DNA of 64,000 bases from Hyphomonas sp. (GCA_016124495.1 WGNP01000003.1:310001-374000); one strand, 5' to 3'; positions 9,998 through 20,527 are shown, counted from the first letter of the stretch. The notes: generated from the letters alone by a model not told the origin. A program made the numbers and translations.

Positions 9998-11335
9998 TTA
10001 GTCCTGCCGCTGCTTCATCTGTGCGGAAAAGGTCCGGAAAAAATCTGGAACACCCGTGTTATAGGGCTGGAATTCGGCGCGTGCAGCCGCGAGACGGCGC
10101 TGCATGTCGGCAAGAACAGCAGGCTCGTAGCGAGCGAGGCTGTAACTTTCGGTATCGCTGGCCGACATGTCGTAGAGTTCCTCATGTCCCCAGCGCGCAA
10201 GCGGAACGCGCAGTCTGCGATAGTAGGTCTCCGCAACATACTTCCAGCGCTGGGTGCGAACGGCCACCACGTCAAAGTTGTTGAACAGGAGGATCTGATC
10301 ATGCGGCGAATGCGCCCCGCGCAGGAGCACGTCTGAGATATCCCGGCCGTCGATTTCAAGTCCGGCTGGCAGGGCGATGCCGGCGATGGCACAGAAGGTC
10401 GGGAAAAGATCGATACCGCAGACGATTGCGCTCGAACGTTGGCCTGCCGCTACCTGCCCTGGCCACCACGCCAGGAAGGGCACACGGTAGCCGCCATCAT
10501 ATCCGGAACCACCTTTGCGGTCGCGTAGCGGCAGGCTCGACCCTTCAAACCAAGGACCATTGTCGGACGTGAATATCACCAGAGTGTCGCGGCTGAGACC
10601 GAGCGAACTGAGTTTCGCAAACAGACGACCCATGAGCGCATCGATCTCCAGGATCGCATCGCCATAAGGGCCAACGCGAGATTTTCCCTGCAGAGCGTCT
10701 GGCGGATGGTTCGGCAGGTGCGGAGCACTTAGCGCCAGTTCGATGAAGAAGGGGCGGTCGCGGTTTGCTTCTATGAACCGCTCTGCCTGCGTATAGAATT
10801 CTTCCTGCAGGGCCTCGAATGGCAGAATGTACTCGCTCGCCACCTCTCCGGCATTCGCTGCAAAGACGCAGAGCGGCGCCATATCATGACTATAGGGAAT
10901 CCCGACGAACCGGTCGAAGCCATAGGTTGTTGGCAGCCAGTCGGGCGCGCGGTGACCGAGGTGCCACTTGCCGAACAGGCCAGTCGCGTAGGTCGGCTTA
11001 AGTGCCGAAGCAATCGTAACTTCGCTGCGCGGCAGCGCTCTGTCATCGCCTTGCATGATCACTTCAAAACCGAGACCCGTGCGCACGGGATACCGGCCTG
11101 TCAGGATGCCGGCGCGTGCCGGCGTGCAGATGTTCGCCGGACTGTAGTAATCAGTAGCAAGCAAGCCCTCACGCGCCATCTGAGACAGCGCTGGCGTCTC
11201 GAAAACACCGCCATAAGGCGCAATATCGCTGTAACCTAGATCATCTGTCAGCACAAGGATGATATTGGGCGGCCTGCGGACTGCGTCCTTATGATCCAAC
11301 TCGCGCGTCATGCGCCTTGCCTCGCTTTCACCCAC
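9998..11335 (-). CDS. Sulfatase (type I, alkaline phosphatase superfamily)
   Basis: 445 aa; NIILVLTDDLGYSDIAPYGG; CTPARAGILTGRYP = formylglycine C-x-P-x-R signature. Confidence 0.95.
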   Translation of the reverse strand: MGESEARRMTRELDHKDAVRRPPNIILVLTDDLGYSDIAPYGGVFETPALSQMAREGLLATDYYSPANICTPARAGILTGRYPVRTGLGFEVIMQGDDRALPRSEVTIASALKPTYATGLFGKWHLGHRAPDWLPTTYGFDRFVGIPYSHDMAPLCVFAANAGEVASEYILPFEALQEEFYTQAERFIEANRDRPFFIELALSAPHLPNHPPDALQGKSRVGPYGDAILEIDALMGRLFAKLSSLGLSRDTLVIFTSDNGPWFEGSSLPLRDRKGGSGYDGGYRVPFLAWWPGQVAAGQRSSAIVCGIDLFPTFCAIAGIALPAGLEIDGRDISDVLLRGAHSPHDQILLFNNFDVVAVRTQRWKYVAETYYRRLRVPLARWGHEELYDMSASDTESYSLARYEPAVLADMQRRLAAARAEFQPYNTGVPDFFRTFSAQMKQRQD

Positions 11336-11351
11336 CCCTATGCGCGACGCC

Positions 11352-12965
11352 TCAGCGCGCCAGCGCCTCGTCGATCAGCTTCGCCGTTTCGCCTGCACCG
11401 TAGAGCGCCGTGAAGCTGCCGAAGCGAGGACCCTGCTCCTGCCCCAGCAGTACTTCGTAGAGCGCCTTGAACCAGTCACGCAGGTTCTCGAAACCGTGTG
11501 TCTTGCCAACTTCGAAAGTCATGGTCTGCAGATTCTCGCCCGTTGGCTCGTCCGGGAAGGTGCGCAATCGGTCGGCAAGGTCCGCCATTGCGGCGCGCTC
11601 CTGATCCGTCGGTGTACGGAATATTTTTGCAGGCAGCACGAAGTCACGGTAATATCGCATGGCATAACCGGCGAGTTCATCAAGCAGCGGATGCGTCTGC
11701 GGCGAGGTGCCGGGCGCATAGCGCGTGATGTAGGCCCAGAGCTGCGATGCATCGGTCGGGTTCGCCACGGCCACAAGGTTCATCAGCAGCGCAAAGGATA
11801 CCGGGCTCGACCATTGCGGCGAATGGCCGGAATGGATGTGCCAGACGGGGTTTTCCAGCTGCGCAGCGGCATCTTCCTGCTGAAACTTGTCGAGGAAGGT
11901 CAGGTATTCATCCACCGCTTTCGGGATGACGTCGAAGTGCAGCTTCTTCGCCACGCGGGGCTTCTGGAACTGGTAGAGTGACAGGCTTTCATCGGGCGCA
12001 TAGGCGAGCCATTGCTCGACCGAGATGCCGTTGCCCCTGGTCTTGGAAATCTTCTCACCCTTCTCATCCAGGAACAGTTCGTAGACGTACTGTTCCGGAG
12101 GCCGGTGACCCAGGATACGGGCGATCTTCGAATAGACCGGGGCATTCGCCTGATGGTCCTTTCCGAACATCTCGAAGTCTACGCCAAGCGCCGCCCAGCG
12201 CATGCCGAAGTCCGGCTTCCACTGCATCTTCACCGCGCCGCCAGTCACCGGAAGCGTCACGTCGGCGCCGTCTTCATCCGTGAACGTCACTTCGCCTTTG
12301 GCCGCGTCCACATGCTTCATCGGCACGTAGAGCACGCGGCCGGTGCTCGGGCTGATCGGCAGGAAAGGCGAATAAGTCGCCTGCCGCTCCGGGCCCAGCG
12401 TCGGCAGCATGACACCCATGATGGCGTCGTACTTCTCCGCCGCGCGCCGCAGCATCGCGTCAAACCGGCCCGACTTGTAGCATTCCGTCGCCGAGAGGAA
12501 TTCATACTTGAAACCGAACTGGTCGAGAAAGGCGCAGAGCCGCGCGTTCATGTGCGCGCCATAGGAGGCATGCGTGCCGAACGGATCTGGCACAGTCGTC
12601 AGCGGCATCTGAAGATATTGCTCCAGCGATTTAGGATTCGGCACGGTGTCCGGAACCTTGCGCATGCCGTCCATGTCGTCCGACACGCAGATCAGGCGCG
12701 TCGCATACTTGCCGGCAGTCAGTACTTCGAACGCATGACGCACCATCGTCGTGCGCACGACTTCGCCGAACGTGCCGATATGCGGCAGGCCCGACGGGCC
12801 ATAGCCGGTCTCGAAGATCACAGGCGCATCGGCGGCGCGCTCGCCCGCCTTCACCTGTTCCGCCACCCGCTTCTCAAGCGCTCGCGCCAGCTCGAAAGGC
12901 CAGGCCTTGGCGGATTGGGCGAGCAGGGAGAGATCGGTCATCGGAGGTTCTGCCGGGTGGATCAT
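11352..12965 (-). CDS. lysK: Lysyl-tRNA synthetase, class I
   Basis: 537 aa; [15 protein letters not shown] (HIGH-like), EKISKTRGN (KMSKS-like). Confidence 0.95.
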   Translation of the reverse strand: MIHPAEPPMTDLSLLAQSAKAWPFELARALEKRVAEQVKAGERAADAPVIFETGYGPSGLPHIGTFGEVVRTTMVRHAFEVLTAGKYATRLICVSDDMDGMRKVPDTVPNPKSLEQYLQMPLTTVPDPFGTHASYGAHMNARLCAFLDQFGFKYEFLSATECYKSGRFDAMLRRAAEKYDAIMGVMLPTLGPERQATYSPFLPISPSTGRVLYVPMKHVDAAKGEVTFTDEDGADVTLPVTGGAVKMQWKPDFGMRWAALGVDFEMFGKDHQANAPVYSKIARILGHRPPEQYVYELFLDEKGEKISKTRGNGISVEQWLAYAPDESLSLYQFQKPRVAKKLHFDVIPKAVDEYLTFLDKFQQEDAAAQLENPVWHIHSGHSPQWSSPVSFALLMNLVAVANPTDASQLWAYITRYAPGTSPQTHPLLDELAGYAMRYYRDFVLPAKIFRTPTDQERAAMADLADRLRTFPDEPTGENLQTMTFEVGKTHGFENLRDWFKALYEVLLGQEQGPRFGSFTALYGAGETAKLIDEALAR

Positions 12966-13023
12966 GCTTAAACGGCGGACCTAGAGGCGGCGCCGGAGGG
13001 CGTCAAGCGAAGCGCAGGAATTG

Positions 13024-13088
13024 GTGTCGAAAATATTTTACATGTCGAAAATCTTCGACTATCTGCTGATGTACAATATTTTCGACAC
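13024..13088. promoter_or_regulatory. Operator-like cluster: 14-bp perfect inverted repeat plus internal repeat units
   Basis: gtgtcgaaaatatt (13024-13037) / aatattttcgacac (13075-13088); tgtcgaaaat repeated at 13043-13052; internal gtcgaa-N4-ttcgac. Confidence 0.75.
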
Positions 13089-13103
13089 GTCAGGAGCCTG
13101 CCC

Positions 13104-13550
13104 ATGTCCCCCGCCGCCTTGAGGAACGTCCCCTTCCGCGAGAAAACTGCCTGGGTGATGGCGGCCATCCTGGCCGCCGGCTCCGCTATCTATCTCAACA
13201 TGGTCATCAGCGCTTCGCGCGCGCTCGGCCAGACCGCGCCGCCTGTCGTCGGTTTTGTCATCGCCTATTTCGTGGTGATCGTGATCGCCTCGGTGCTCTT
13301 TATGTCGGCCCTGGCCGCCGCGTCGCCGAAAGAGGCCAACACGCCAGCCGACGAGCGCGAGAAGATCATCGGTGACAAGGCTGGCAACTGGTCCGGCTAT
13401 GTGATGGTCGTGCCGGCGCTCGGCGCACTCTGGCACTATGCGGTGAACACGGACGGAAACATGTTGTTCCATCTTGTCTTCCTCAGTCTGATGCTGGGCC
13501 AGATTTCGGATTACGTCTTCCAGATCGTCCTCTACCGCCAGGCCAGCTGA
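13104..13550 (+). CDS. Hypothetical integral membrane protein (partner of HTH regulator)
   Basis: 148 aa, four predicted hydrophobic segments; directly upstream of an HTH gene. Confidence 0.8.
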   Translation: MSPAALRNVPFREKTAWVMAAILAAGSAIYLNMVISASRALGQTAPPVVGFVIAYFVVIVIASVLFMSALAAASPKEANTPADEREKIIGDKAGNWSGYVMVVPALGALWHYAVNTDGNMLFHLVFLSLMLGQISDYVFQIVLYRQAS

Positions 13551-13553
13551 GCC

Positions 13554-13769
13554 ATGGCGAAACCGCCGCCGATCACCAACCGTCTCCGTGAGCTGCGCGA
13601 GCAGCATGGGGGCATAAGTCAGTCCGCCCTCGCCGAGGCGATTGGCGTGACGCGCCAGACCGTCATCGCCATCGAACTCGGTAAATACTCCCCCTCCCTC
13701 GAAAGCGCCTTCCGGATCGCGCGGGTTTTTGACCTCGGCGTCGAAGACGTGTTCGGTTGGGAGGCCTGA
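13554..13769 (+). CDS. Helix-turn-helix (Xre/YozG-like) transcriptional regulator
   Basis: 71 aa; NRLRELREQHGGISQSALAEAIGVTRQTVIAIELGKYSPSLESAFRIARVF. Confidence 0.93.
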   Translation: MAKPPPITNRLRELREQHGGISQSALAEAIGVTRQTVIAIELGKYSPSLESAFRIARVFDLGVEDVFGWEA

Positions 13770-13779
13770 GACGGCCGCC

Positions 13780-14511
13780 TCACATGCCACGCATTTCGGG
13801 CGCATGGAACGGAAAGGCGGAGACCGCCTCGGCCGCGATCCGGGCGGCAAGGTCGGCCGCATAACGTCCGCGTTGCGCGTCCGGCAAGCCGGTTGCAACG
13901 GCGGCCATCACGGTTTCGCTGAAGGCGTCCAGCGCGCGGCGCTTGGCCCGCCCGCTCTCACTGATCACAGGCGGAGAGATCGGCGCATGGAACTGCACGC
14001 CCACCGCTTCGCGCGGCTTGGCCAGGAGCGTGACAGAGCCGGTGATACTGACCGGAATCACCGGTGCGCCGCTGTGCAGGGCGAGAAAGGCTAGGCCAGG
14101 CCGCGCGGGGCGAAGCAGGGTTGCCCAGTTGCCCCCTTCCGGAAAGATGCCGAGGACGCCGCCCTGTTCAAGGATGCCGAGTGAGGCGGTCAGGGTCGAG
14201 CGGCTGAAACCGCCGCGATACGCGCGAATGAAGCCCCAGGCCTGCGGGATCATACGTGTCCAGACCGGTGAATTCGGGCGCTCAGAGCCGCCGATGAATT
14301 CGACCAGGCGGGGACTCGCATAAAGCAGAAGCGGCGCATCCGTGAAGGCGAAATGGTTGGCAGCGAGGATCACCGGTCCGGTCTTCGGAACGTGTTCGAG
14401 GCCGGTGATTTCAAGTTCGCCGAACTGCCGGATCAGGCCGCCGGTCAGCTGGCGCAAGCACCATCGCGATGCCTGCCGGCGCGGGTAACGGATCGGATAG
14501 GTTCCAGCCAT
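13780..14511 (-). CDS. Lysophospholipid acyltransferase (PlsC-like)
   Basis: ATG at 14511 in ORF 13780..14610; AANHFAFTDAPLL (HX4D), FPEGGNW. Confidence 0.88.
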   Translation of the reverse strand: MAGTYPIRYPRRQASRWCLRQLTGGLIRQFGELEITGLEHVPKTGPVILAANHFAFTDAPLLLYASPRLVEFIGGSERPNSPVWTRMIPQAWGFIRAYRGGFSRSTLTASLGILEQGGVLGIFPEGGNWATLLRPARPGLAFLALHSGAPVIPVSITGSVTLLAKPREAVGVQFHAPISPPVISESGRAKRRALDAFSETVMAAVATGLPDAQRGRYAADLAARIAAEAVSAFPFHAPEMRGM

Positions 14512-14604
14512 GGGAAACGCTACGCCAAGGCACCCGGCTGGCAAGGGGTTTTGCAGCTGGCACGCGCAATTCCGGAATCCAGCGGGCGCCGGAAAAAGTG
14601 CAGT

Positions 14605-14639
14605 TGACAATCATTCGCAGAGACTGCAAATGGTTCTCA
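14605..14639. promoter_or_regulatory. Two tandem Fur-box-like 7-1-7 motifs before bfd
   Basis: tgacaatcattcgca (14605-14619) and tgcaaatggttctca (14625-14639), both close to TGATAATnATTATCA, 20 bp apart. Confidence 0.55.
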
Positions 14640-14839
14640 TGATCATTTGTGTGTGCAACCGAATCAACTGCCGCTCCGTCCGCGAAGCCGTGGAATCCGG
14701 CGCGCGCAGCCCGAACGCGGTCCAGTCGCACCATGGCTGCAAGTTCAATTGCGGAAAATGCTCCACCATGATCGGCGACATGATCTCCGAGCATATGGAC
14801 CGCTGCGCCCCCCAAATGCAGATCCTCGCCGCAGAATAG
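14639..14839 (+). CDS. bfd: Bacterioferritin-associated ferredoxin-like [2Fe-2S] protein
   Basis: MIICVCNRINCRSVREAV...HHGCKFNCGKC; alternative ATG at 14630. Confidence 0.92.
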   Translation: MIICVCNRINCRSVREAVESGARSPNAVQSHHGCKFNCGKCSTMIGDMISEHMDRCAPQMQILAAE

Positions 14840-15034
14840 CTGGCCTGGGCAGCGATAAACGCCTGATAATTCAAATGCCTCGCCGATGCCCGCCGAACGG
14901 TGCGCACACCTGTTTGCAAGTGTGTCTCACTATCATATGCAATTGATTTTATTGGGTTTTTTATTGCCACTTCGTCGCGGCTCGCCTATATGGTCTGGCA
15001 GATCCCCGTAACCTCCCAGACCCAGGAGCCGCTC

Positions 15035-15511
15035 ATGCAAGGCGACAAGAAAGTCATCGAATACCTCAACCTCGCCCTCAAGAACGAGCTGACGGCCATC
15101 AACCAGTATTTCCTGCACTCGCGGATGCTGCGGGAATGGGGTGTCTCGAAGCTCAGCAAGAAGGAGCACGACGAATCGATCGAGGAAATGCACCATGCCG
15201 ACTGGCTGATCGAGCGTGTTCTCTTCCTAGGCGGCCTGCCGAACCTTCAGGACCTCGGAAAGCTGCATATCGGCGAAAGCGTCGAGGAAATCCTGAAGTG
15301 CGACCTCGCGCTGGAGAACATCGCCATACCCGTACTGCGCGACGCCATGGAGCATGCCGAAAAGGCGCGCGACTACGTGAGCCGCGACCTGTTCGGCAAG
15401 ATCCTCCACAACGAGGAGGAGCACGTCGACTTCCTGGAGAAACAGTTCGCCCTGATCGACCGGATCGGCATAGAGCTGTATATCCACCTGCAGTCCGAAG
15501 CGAACGCTTAA
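15035..15511 (+). CDS. bfr: Bacterioferritin
   Basis: 158 aa; MQGDKKVIEYLNLALKNELTAINQYFLHSRM...EEMHHADWLIERVLFLGGLPNLQDLGKL. Confidence 0.97.
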   Translation: MQGDKKVIEYLNLALKNELTAINQYFLHSRMLREWGVSKLSKKEHDESIEEMHHADWLIERVLFLGGLPNLQDLGKLHIGESVEEILKCDLALENIAIPVLRDAMEHAEKARDYVSRDLFGKILHNEEEHVDFLEKQFALIDRIGIELYIHLQSEANA

Positions 15512-15611
15512 GGCTCCCGCGGTCATTGTGCCGACACAATAAGACGTGAATAGTCAAAGGGTGGCCGCATCAGCGCGGCAGCTGACTGAAAACGTCTTTG
15601 TGGGGATACAC

Positions 15612-16508
15612 ATGACAAACCGGACTCGCTTGACCCGTTCTACCGCCGGCCTGATGGCCGCCTGCGCCGCCGCCGCTTTCCTGCCGGCCTTCGCGCAGGG
15701 CGCGCCAGACTTTCAGGACCAGGCCTTCACCACGCCGTACTGGACACGCGTTCCGGTGATCGAGGTTCTAGGCCGCGCCGACATGCAGGTCGCGCCGAAC
15801 CGCGCCAATTTCTCGGTCACCTATCTGGAAACCGACAAGGATTCGAAAAAGGCGATGCAGCTCGCCGTCGAGCGTGGCCGCCTGGCTTACGAGACGATCA
15901 AGAAGGCTGCCGGCAAAGAGTCAGTCATCCAGTCCTCGGTCAACGTCACGGCCCTCTATGAACAGTACAGGGACAAAGACGGTAACCGCATCGACAACGA
16001 GCGCTCCGACAAGATCCGCGCCTATGAAGCCCGCGTGACACTGAGCGTCACCGTCGAGGATGTCTCCAAGGCCGGCGCCGCCCGCGCCGGAGCCTTGGCG
16101 CTGGGCCCGGAGAACTCGACGGGCCTGTCGACCTATCTCGAACGCACGACAGAAATGAACCGCGAAGCCTACGAGGCCGCAGTCAAGGACGCTGCCACCC
16201 GCGCCGAAGCCACCGCCAAGGCAAGCGGATCCAAGCTCGGCAGGCTGATGGTCGTGCAGGAAGGCTCGGGCCCCTGCCTCGGCAACTGGTCGTCGATGGC
16301 GGGCAGCGACTACAATTATTACGACAAGTCTTACGCAATGGCGCCGCCTCCAGCGCCGCCGCCCCCGTCACCGATGGCGTCCGGCATGATCGATGGCCGC
16401 CAGGTCACCATCACGCAGGCTGACATCGACGCGCTGAACCTGCCCTCGGACGACAAGTCCCAGCCGATTTCGGCCAGCGTCTGCATGATCTACCAGATCA
16501 CCAACTAG
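15612..16508 (+). CDS. SIMPL domain (DUF541) periplasmic protein
   Basis: Signal peptide then PVIEVLGRADMQVAPNRANFSVTYLE; ATG at 15612. Confidence 0.85.
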   Translation: MTNRTRLTRSTAGLMAACAAAAFLPAFAQGAPDFQDQAFTTPYWTRVPVIEVLGRADMQVAPNRANFSVTYLETDKDSKKAMQLAVERGRLAYETIKKAAGKESVIQSSVNVTALYEQYRDKDGNRIDNERSDKIRAYEARVTLSVTVEDVSKAGAARAGALALGPENSTGLSTYLERTTEMNREAYEAAVKDAATRAEATAKASGSKLGRLMVVQEGSGPCLGNWSSMAGSDYNYYDKSYAMAPPPAPPPPSPMASGMIDGRQVTITQADIDALNLPSDDKSQPISASVCMIYQITN

Positions 16509-16526
16509 GCGGACGTTCGCTCAACC

Positions 16527-16559
16527 AAAAAGCGCCGGAGAGATCCTCCGGCGCTTTTC
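16527..16559. terminator. Bidirectional terminator between convergent genes
   Basis: aaaagcgccggag / ctccggcgctttt perfect 13-bp stem. Confidence 0.88.
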
Positions 16560-16577
16560 ATTTCGTCTGATGGAGGA

Positions 16578-17714
16578 TCAAAATCCGTTCAGCCGCGCAA
16601 ACCGGTCGCGGTGCCAGCTGGCAGAGCCGTAGAGGGCTTCCTGCACGCGGGCGCGCTTCATGTAGAAGCCAGGTTCGGCGGCGTCAGTCATGCCGATGCC
16701 GCCGTGCATCTGCACGCACTCGTTGGAGACGAGGTGCACCAGTTCGCCGGCTTTTGCTTTTGCGAGGCTCGCGAGTTCGGCGACATCGGCCTTACCGACA
16801 TCTACCGCGCCGAGCGCCGCCGCCACGCAGGAACGTGTCATCTCAAGTTCCACAAACATCTTTGCGGCGCGGTGCTGCAGCGCCTGGAACGAGCCGATCA
16901 ACTGACCGAACTGTTTGCGGTTGTTAAGATAGTCCAGCGTCATGTCGAACGCGGCCTGCGCGGAGCCCAGCATTTCGGCCGACATGCCGATCGCGGCGCG
17001 GTCGATCACCGGGTCAAGAATGTCCGCCCCCTGATCGGCCGGGCCAATCAACGACGCGTCCGGCACATGCACGTCTTCTAAGCTTATATGTGCGGCGCCG
17101 TGGCTGTCGACCGTTTTTAAGGCCGTGACCGTTACGCCCTTGGCGGTGCTCGGTACAAGGAACAGGCTGATGCCGTGCCGGTCGCCTGCTTCACCGAAGG
17201 TGCGTGCGGCAACAATGAAAACGTCCGCATAATGACCATCTGGCACGAACTTCTTCAGGCCGTTCAGCGTGAAGCCCTGTCCGTCGCGCTCGGCTTCGGT
17301 GGCGATGGTGTAAGGCGAAAAATGCGCAGACTCGTCGAGCGCGAGGGCGAAGGTTGTCTCGCCCGCTGCGATCTTCGGCAGCCATTCGGCCTTCTGCGCC
17401 GGCGTGCCACCGAGCTGCAGAGCGGAAGCAGCGATCAGCGCCGTCTGCAACAATGGCGTCGCCGCCAGCGTGCGGCCCTGCGCTTCGAGGATCTGTCCAA
17501 GCCCGACAAGTCCGAACGTTTCCGCGCCCGGCTCATCCGGAATGATCACGCCGAAGAAGCCGAGCTCGGCCAGCTTCTTGCGCGTCGCCGCGTCATCGCC
17601 GTTCGCGCCCTTGTCGCGCAGCGCGCGCAGGTGCGAAACGGGCAGCTCGCCCCGCACAAACGCCATCGCCGTCTCGCGCAGCATGTCCTGATCTTCAGTG
17701 AGTACAAATGACAT
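16578..17714 (-). CDS. Acyl-CoA dehydrogenase
   Basis: MSFVLTEDQDMLRETAMAFVRGELP...; QMHGGIGMTDAAEPGFYMKRA; ATG at 17714. Confidence 0.93.
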   Translation of the reverse strand: MSFVLTEDQDMLRETAMAFVRGELPVSHLRALRDKGANGDDAATRKKLAELGFFGVIIPDEPGAETFGLVGLGQILEAQGRTLAATPLLQTALIAASALQLGGTPAQKAEWLPKIAAGETTFALALDESAHFSPYTIATEAERDGQGFTLNGLKKFVPDGHYADVFIVAARTFGEAGDRHGISLFLVPSTAKGVTVTALKTVDSHGAAHISLEDVHVPDASLIGPADQGADILDPVIDRAAIGMSAEMLGSAQAAFDMTLDYLNNRKQFGQLIGSFQALQHRAAKMFVELEMTRSCVAAALGAVDVGKADVAELASLAKAKAGELVHLVSNECVQMHGGIGMTDAAEPGFYMKRARVQEALYGSASWHRDRFARLNGF

Positions 17715-17716
17715 GA

Positions 17717-18931
17717 CTATTGGTGCTCCTTCAGGCCGAGCACACGCTTGGCAATGACATTCAGGTTGATCTCGGACGTGCCGCCCTCGATCGAGTTGCC
17801 TTTCGAGCGCAACCACTGGCGCGTGACCTTCTTGGCATTCTTGTCGAAGCCCTCGCCTTCCCAGCCGAGCCCCTCGGTGCCGAGCGCCTCGATCAGCAGC
17901 TCGTGCCGGTCCTGATTCATCTTGGCCGCGCCGTATTTCAGGATCGAGGCGGTATGGCCGACCGCCTGGCCCGCCTTCGCCTGCTCGGTCTGGCGCTGCA
18001 CGGTCAGCGAAAAGGCTTTGGCATACATCCGGTGATCGGTGATGCGCCCGCGCAGGTCGCCGTCAAGGATGCGTCCGGCTTCATCGGTGCCGATATGCTG
18101 CTTGGCATAGTCTTCCGGGCCAAGAATGCCTGAGCCACCAGTGCCGCCGAAGCCGCCGGCCGAGATCGACGAGCGCTCGAATTGCAGCAGGCGTTTGGCA
18201 ATTTCCCAGCCGCCGTTCAAGCGGCCGACGAGTTGGTCCTTTGGCACCTTCACATCGGTGAAGAATGTCTCGCAGAAGGGGCTTTCGCCGGAAATCAGCT
18301 GGATCGGGCGCGCTTCCACGCCGGGCGATTTCATGTCGAACAGGATGAAGCTGATGCCTTCATGCTTGGCCGACGTATCGGTGCGCACGAGGCAGAATAT
18401 CCAGTCCGCCTTGTCGGCATAGGAGGTCCACACCTTCTGGCCGTTGATCAGGTAATGGTCCCCCTTGTCCTCGCAGCGCGTCTGCAGGCCGGCGAGGTCA
18501 GAGCCGGCGCCCGGCTCGGAATAGCCCTGGCACCAGCGGGTCTTGCCCTTCAGAATATCCGGGATGAAACGCAGCTTCTGCTCGTGATTGCCGAATTCGA
18601 GCAGCGCCGGACCGAACATCCAGAGGCCGAACGAGAAGAGCGGCGGGCGGGCCTTGATGCGGCGCAGCTCCTGCTCCAGCACACGCGCTTCGGCGCGGCT
18701 TAGGCCGCCGCCGCCGTATTCCTTGGGCCATTCCGGCGAGGTCCAGCCCTTCTCGCCCATCCGGTCGAGCCAGAGTTTGGACTCCGGGTTCTTGAAGGTC
18801 GCGTTGCGGCCGCCCCAGACCACTTCGTCGTCAGCCATCGGAGTGCGCATCGAGGGCGGACAGTTCTCCTCCAGCCACTTGCGCGTCTCGACACGGAATT
18901 CTTCGAGTTGCTCGGCATTGTCATAGGCCAT
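17717..18931 (-). CDS. Acyl-CoA dehydrogenase
   Basis: ATG at 18931; WCQGYSEPGAGSDLAGLQTRCEDKGDHYLINGQKVWTSYA. Confidence 0.95.
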   Translation of the reverse strand: MAYDNAEQLEEFRVETRKWLEENCPPSMRTPMADDEVVWGGRNATFKNPESKLWLDRMGEKGWTSPEWPKEYGGGGLSRAEARVLEQELRRIKARPPLFSFGLWMFGPALLEFGNHEQKLRFIPDILKGKTRWCQGYSEPGAGSDLAGLQTRCEDKGDHYLINGQKVWTSYADKADWIFCLVRTDTSAKHEGISFILFDMKSPGVEARPIQLISGESPFCETFFTDVKVPKDQLVGRLNGGWEIAKRLLQFERSSISAGGFGGTGGSGILGPEDYAKQHIGTDEAGRILDGDLRGRITDHRMYAKAFSLTVQRQTEQAKAGQAVGHTASILKYGAAKMNQDRHELLIEALGTEGLGWEGEGFDKNAKKVTRQWLRSKGNSIEGGTSEINLNVIAKRVLGLKEHQ

Positions 18932-19188
18932 CGGCTTACTCCCTCGGATGATGCTGATTTTCGATGACACCCTAAGCCCGGTGCGTGTATCCGCCAAGCG
19001 GTCACGCGGCGTCAGAAAGACAAAGCAGAGTGGCGAACGGAAGACGAACGTTGCGACGCCGCCCCCCCCCGGCGTCACGCCCGGTGCGGCGTCTTCGCCC
19101 GGAAGTGCCGACAATTCGCAAGGCCTTACAGCCCCGGCCCATCGCGACGGGGTGCAGCAGCCAGCAGACGGAAGCGTCGCGGCCAGCG

Positions 19189-19335
19189 TTACCAGCGCAG
19201 TGCAAACGCCGCGACCTCATCGCCGGTCCCGATCAGGAGTTTGACGGTCCGCCAGCCTTCAGGACAATCCAGCGTACGGATCGCCTCCGCAAGCTGCACC
19301 GCTGTATCCGCCTCATCCCTGAGCGCAGTCGACAT
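19189..19335 (-). CDS. Possible 48-aa small ORF, unknown
   Basis: MSTALRDEADTAVQLAEAIRTLDCPEGWRTVKLLIGTGDEVAAFALRW*; below ORF-track cutoff. Confidence 0.3.
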   Translation of the reverse strand: MSTALRDEADTAVQLAEAIRTLDCPEGWRTVKLLIGTGDEVAAFALRW

Positions 19336-19505
19336 CTTTCAGACTAGCCAATCGCTGTCCCTGTCCGCCGTCGCTGTTCAGCGATAGCGGCGCAGAAACC
19401 CGCAGGCGGCCTCATGCGCCGCGCACCGGCTCGAACAAACCTTCCCCGTCGTCCGCCATGCCGAGAAACCCGCAGGTTTTCCGAAAACCTGAGATTCGGG
19501 TGTTT

Positions 19506-20459
19506 TCACTGCCGCGCCAATTCCGATCCAAGCAAATGCCCGCTTGTCCAGGCCGCCTCGACCCTTGCGCCGAGGTGCCAGTCGCCGCAAGTGGCCAGAC
19601 CCGTCCTCGGGTCCAGCTGGAACGGCGTGCCGAGCGGCTCGGCCACTCGCGCATACCGCCAGCGGTGCGCCTGCGAGAAGACGGGCGCGCCTGCACCCGT
19701 CTGTTCACGGAAGGATTCAACCAGCCTCGCCGCGACCTTTTCCGCCGCGGCTTCAAGGTTGGCTGCGGACCAATCTGGCCGCGCGTGCAGCACCCAGGTC
19801 TCGGCGTCGGTGCGTCCGAACTTTGACGAGTTGCGCGCCGTCCAGCCGAGTGGCCCATCCAGGGGTTCGAAACTCAGGCTCACGATACGGGTCGGCTCAT
19901 CATACGCCAGCATCGCGGCCCAGCACGGTTCGGATTTTATCTTTTTCGCGTTCGTCGCCAGTTCCGGCGACGCCGCCGCGAGCAGAACGGCCGCTTGTTC
20001 TGCCGGTACGGCGACGATCACCCGCTCGAAATTGCCAGCGGCCGAGCCATCCGCAAAGCGCAGGCTCCAGCGGCCGGGCCCGCCTTCCAGTGTGCTGACT
20101 TCCGCGCCCCAGGACACGTCCAGTGGCGCCGCCATGGATTTGAGGATGCTGTTCATCCCCGGCGCGCCGACAAAGCGCTCGGACGGCTTGCCCGACGCGT
20201 CCTCGTCATCCCAAGACGCGGCGACGCCGGCTGAAAGCCAACGCGATACTGCCGCCCGGAACCCTTCCGAGCGAGCAGTGAAATACTGCGCGCCGTGATC
20301 AAACGTGACATTCGAGCCGTTGACGCTGGCCCGGCGCGTCGCCATCCGCCCGCCCGCCCCCCGGCCCTTGTCGAACAGCCGAACGGTTCGGCCCTGCGCC
20401 GATAGCGTCTCAGCTGCCGACAGCCCGGCCATACCGGCGCCGACAATCGCAATGGTCAT
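19506..20459 (-). CDS. NAD(P)/FAD-dependent oxidoreductase
   Basis: [43 protein letters not shown] Rossmann motif; ATG at 20459. Confidence 0.92.
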   Translation of the reverse strand: MTIAIVGAGMAGLSAAETLSAQGRTVRLFDKGRGAGGRMATRRASVNGSNVTFDHGAQYFTARSEGFRAAVSRWLSAGVAASWDDEDASGKPSERFVGAPGMNSILKSMAAPLDVSWGAEVSTLEGGPGRWSLRFADGSAAGNFERVIVAVPAEQAAVLLAAASPELATNAKKIKSEPCWAAMLAYDEPTRIVSLSFEPLDGPLGWTARNSSKFGRTDAETWVLHARPDWSAANLEAAAEKVAARLVESFREQTGAGAPVFSQAHRWRYARVAEPLGTPFQLDPRTGLATCGDWHLGARVEAAWTSGHLLGSELARQ

Positions 20460-20527
20460 GGCGGCCTCCCTGGCGTTACGGGGGGACGTAGAGCGGCAGC
20501 ACAAGTCGTCCAGTCTGAGGTTGCCCC

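Noticed and set aside
12012-12971. 319-aa plus-strand ORF
   Set aside because: Antisense to class I LysRS; Arg/His-rich shadow translation.
19473-19491. caggtttt-ccg-aaaacctg hairpin after the FAD oxidoreductase
   Set aside because: Could be a terminator for the minus-strand gene, but it lacks a clean U-tract in that direction; not called.
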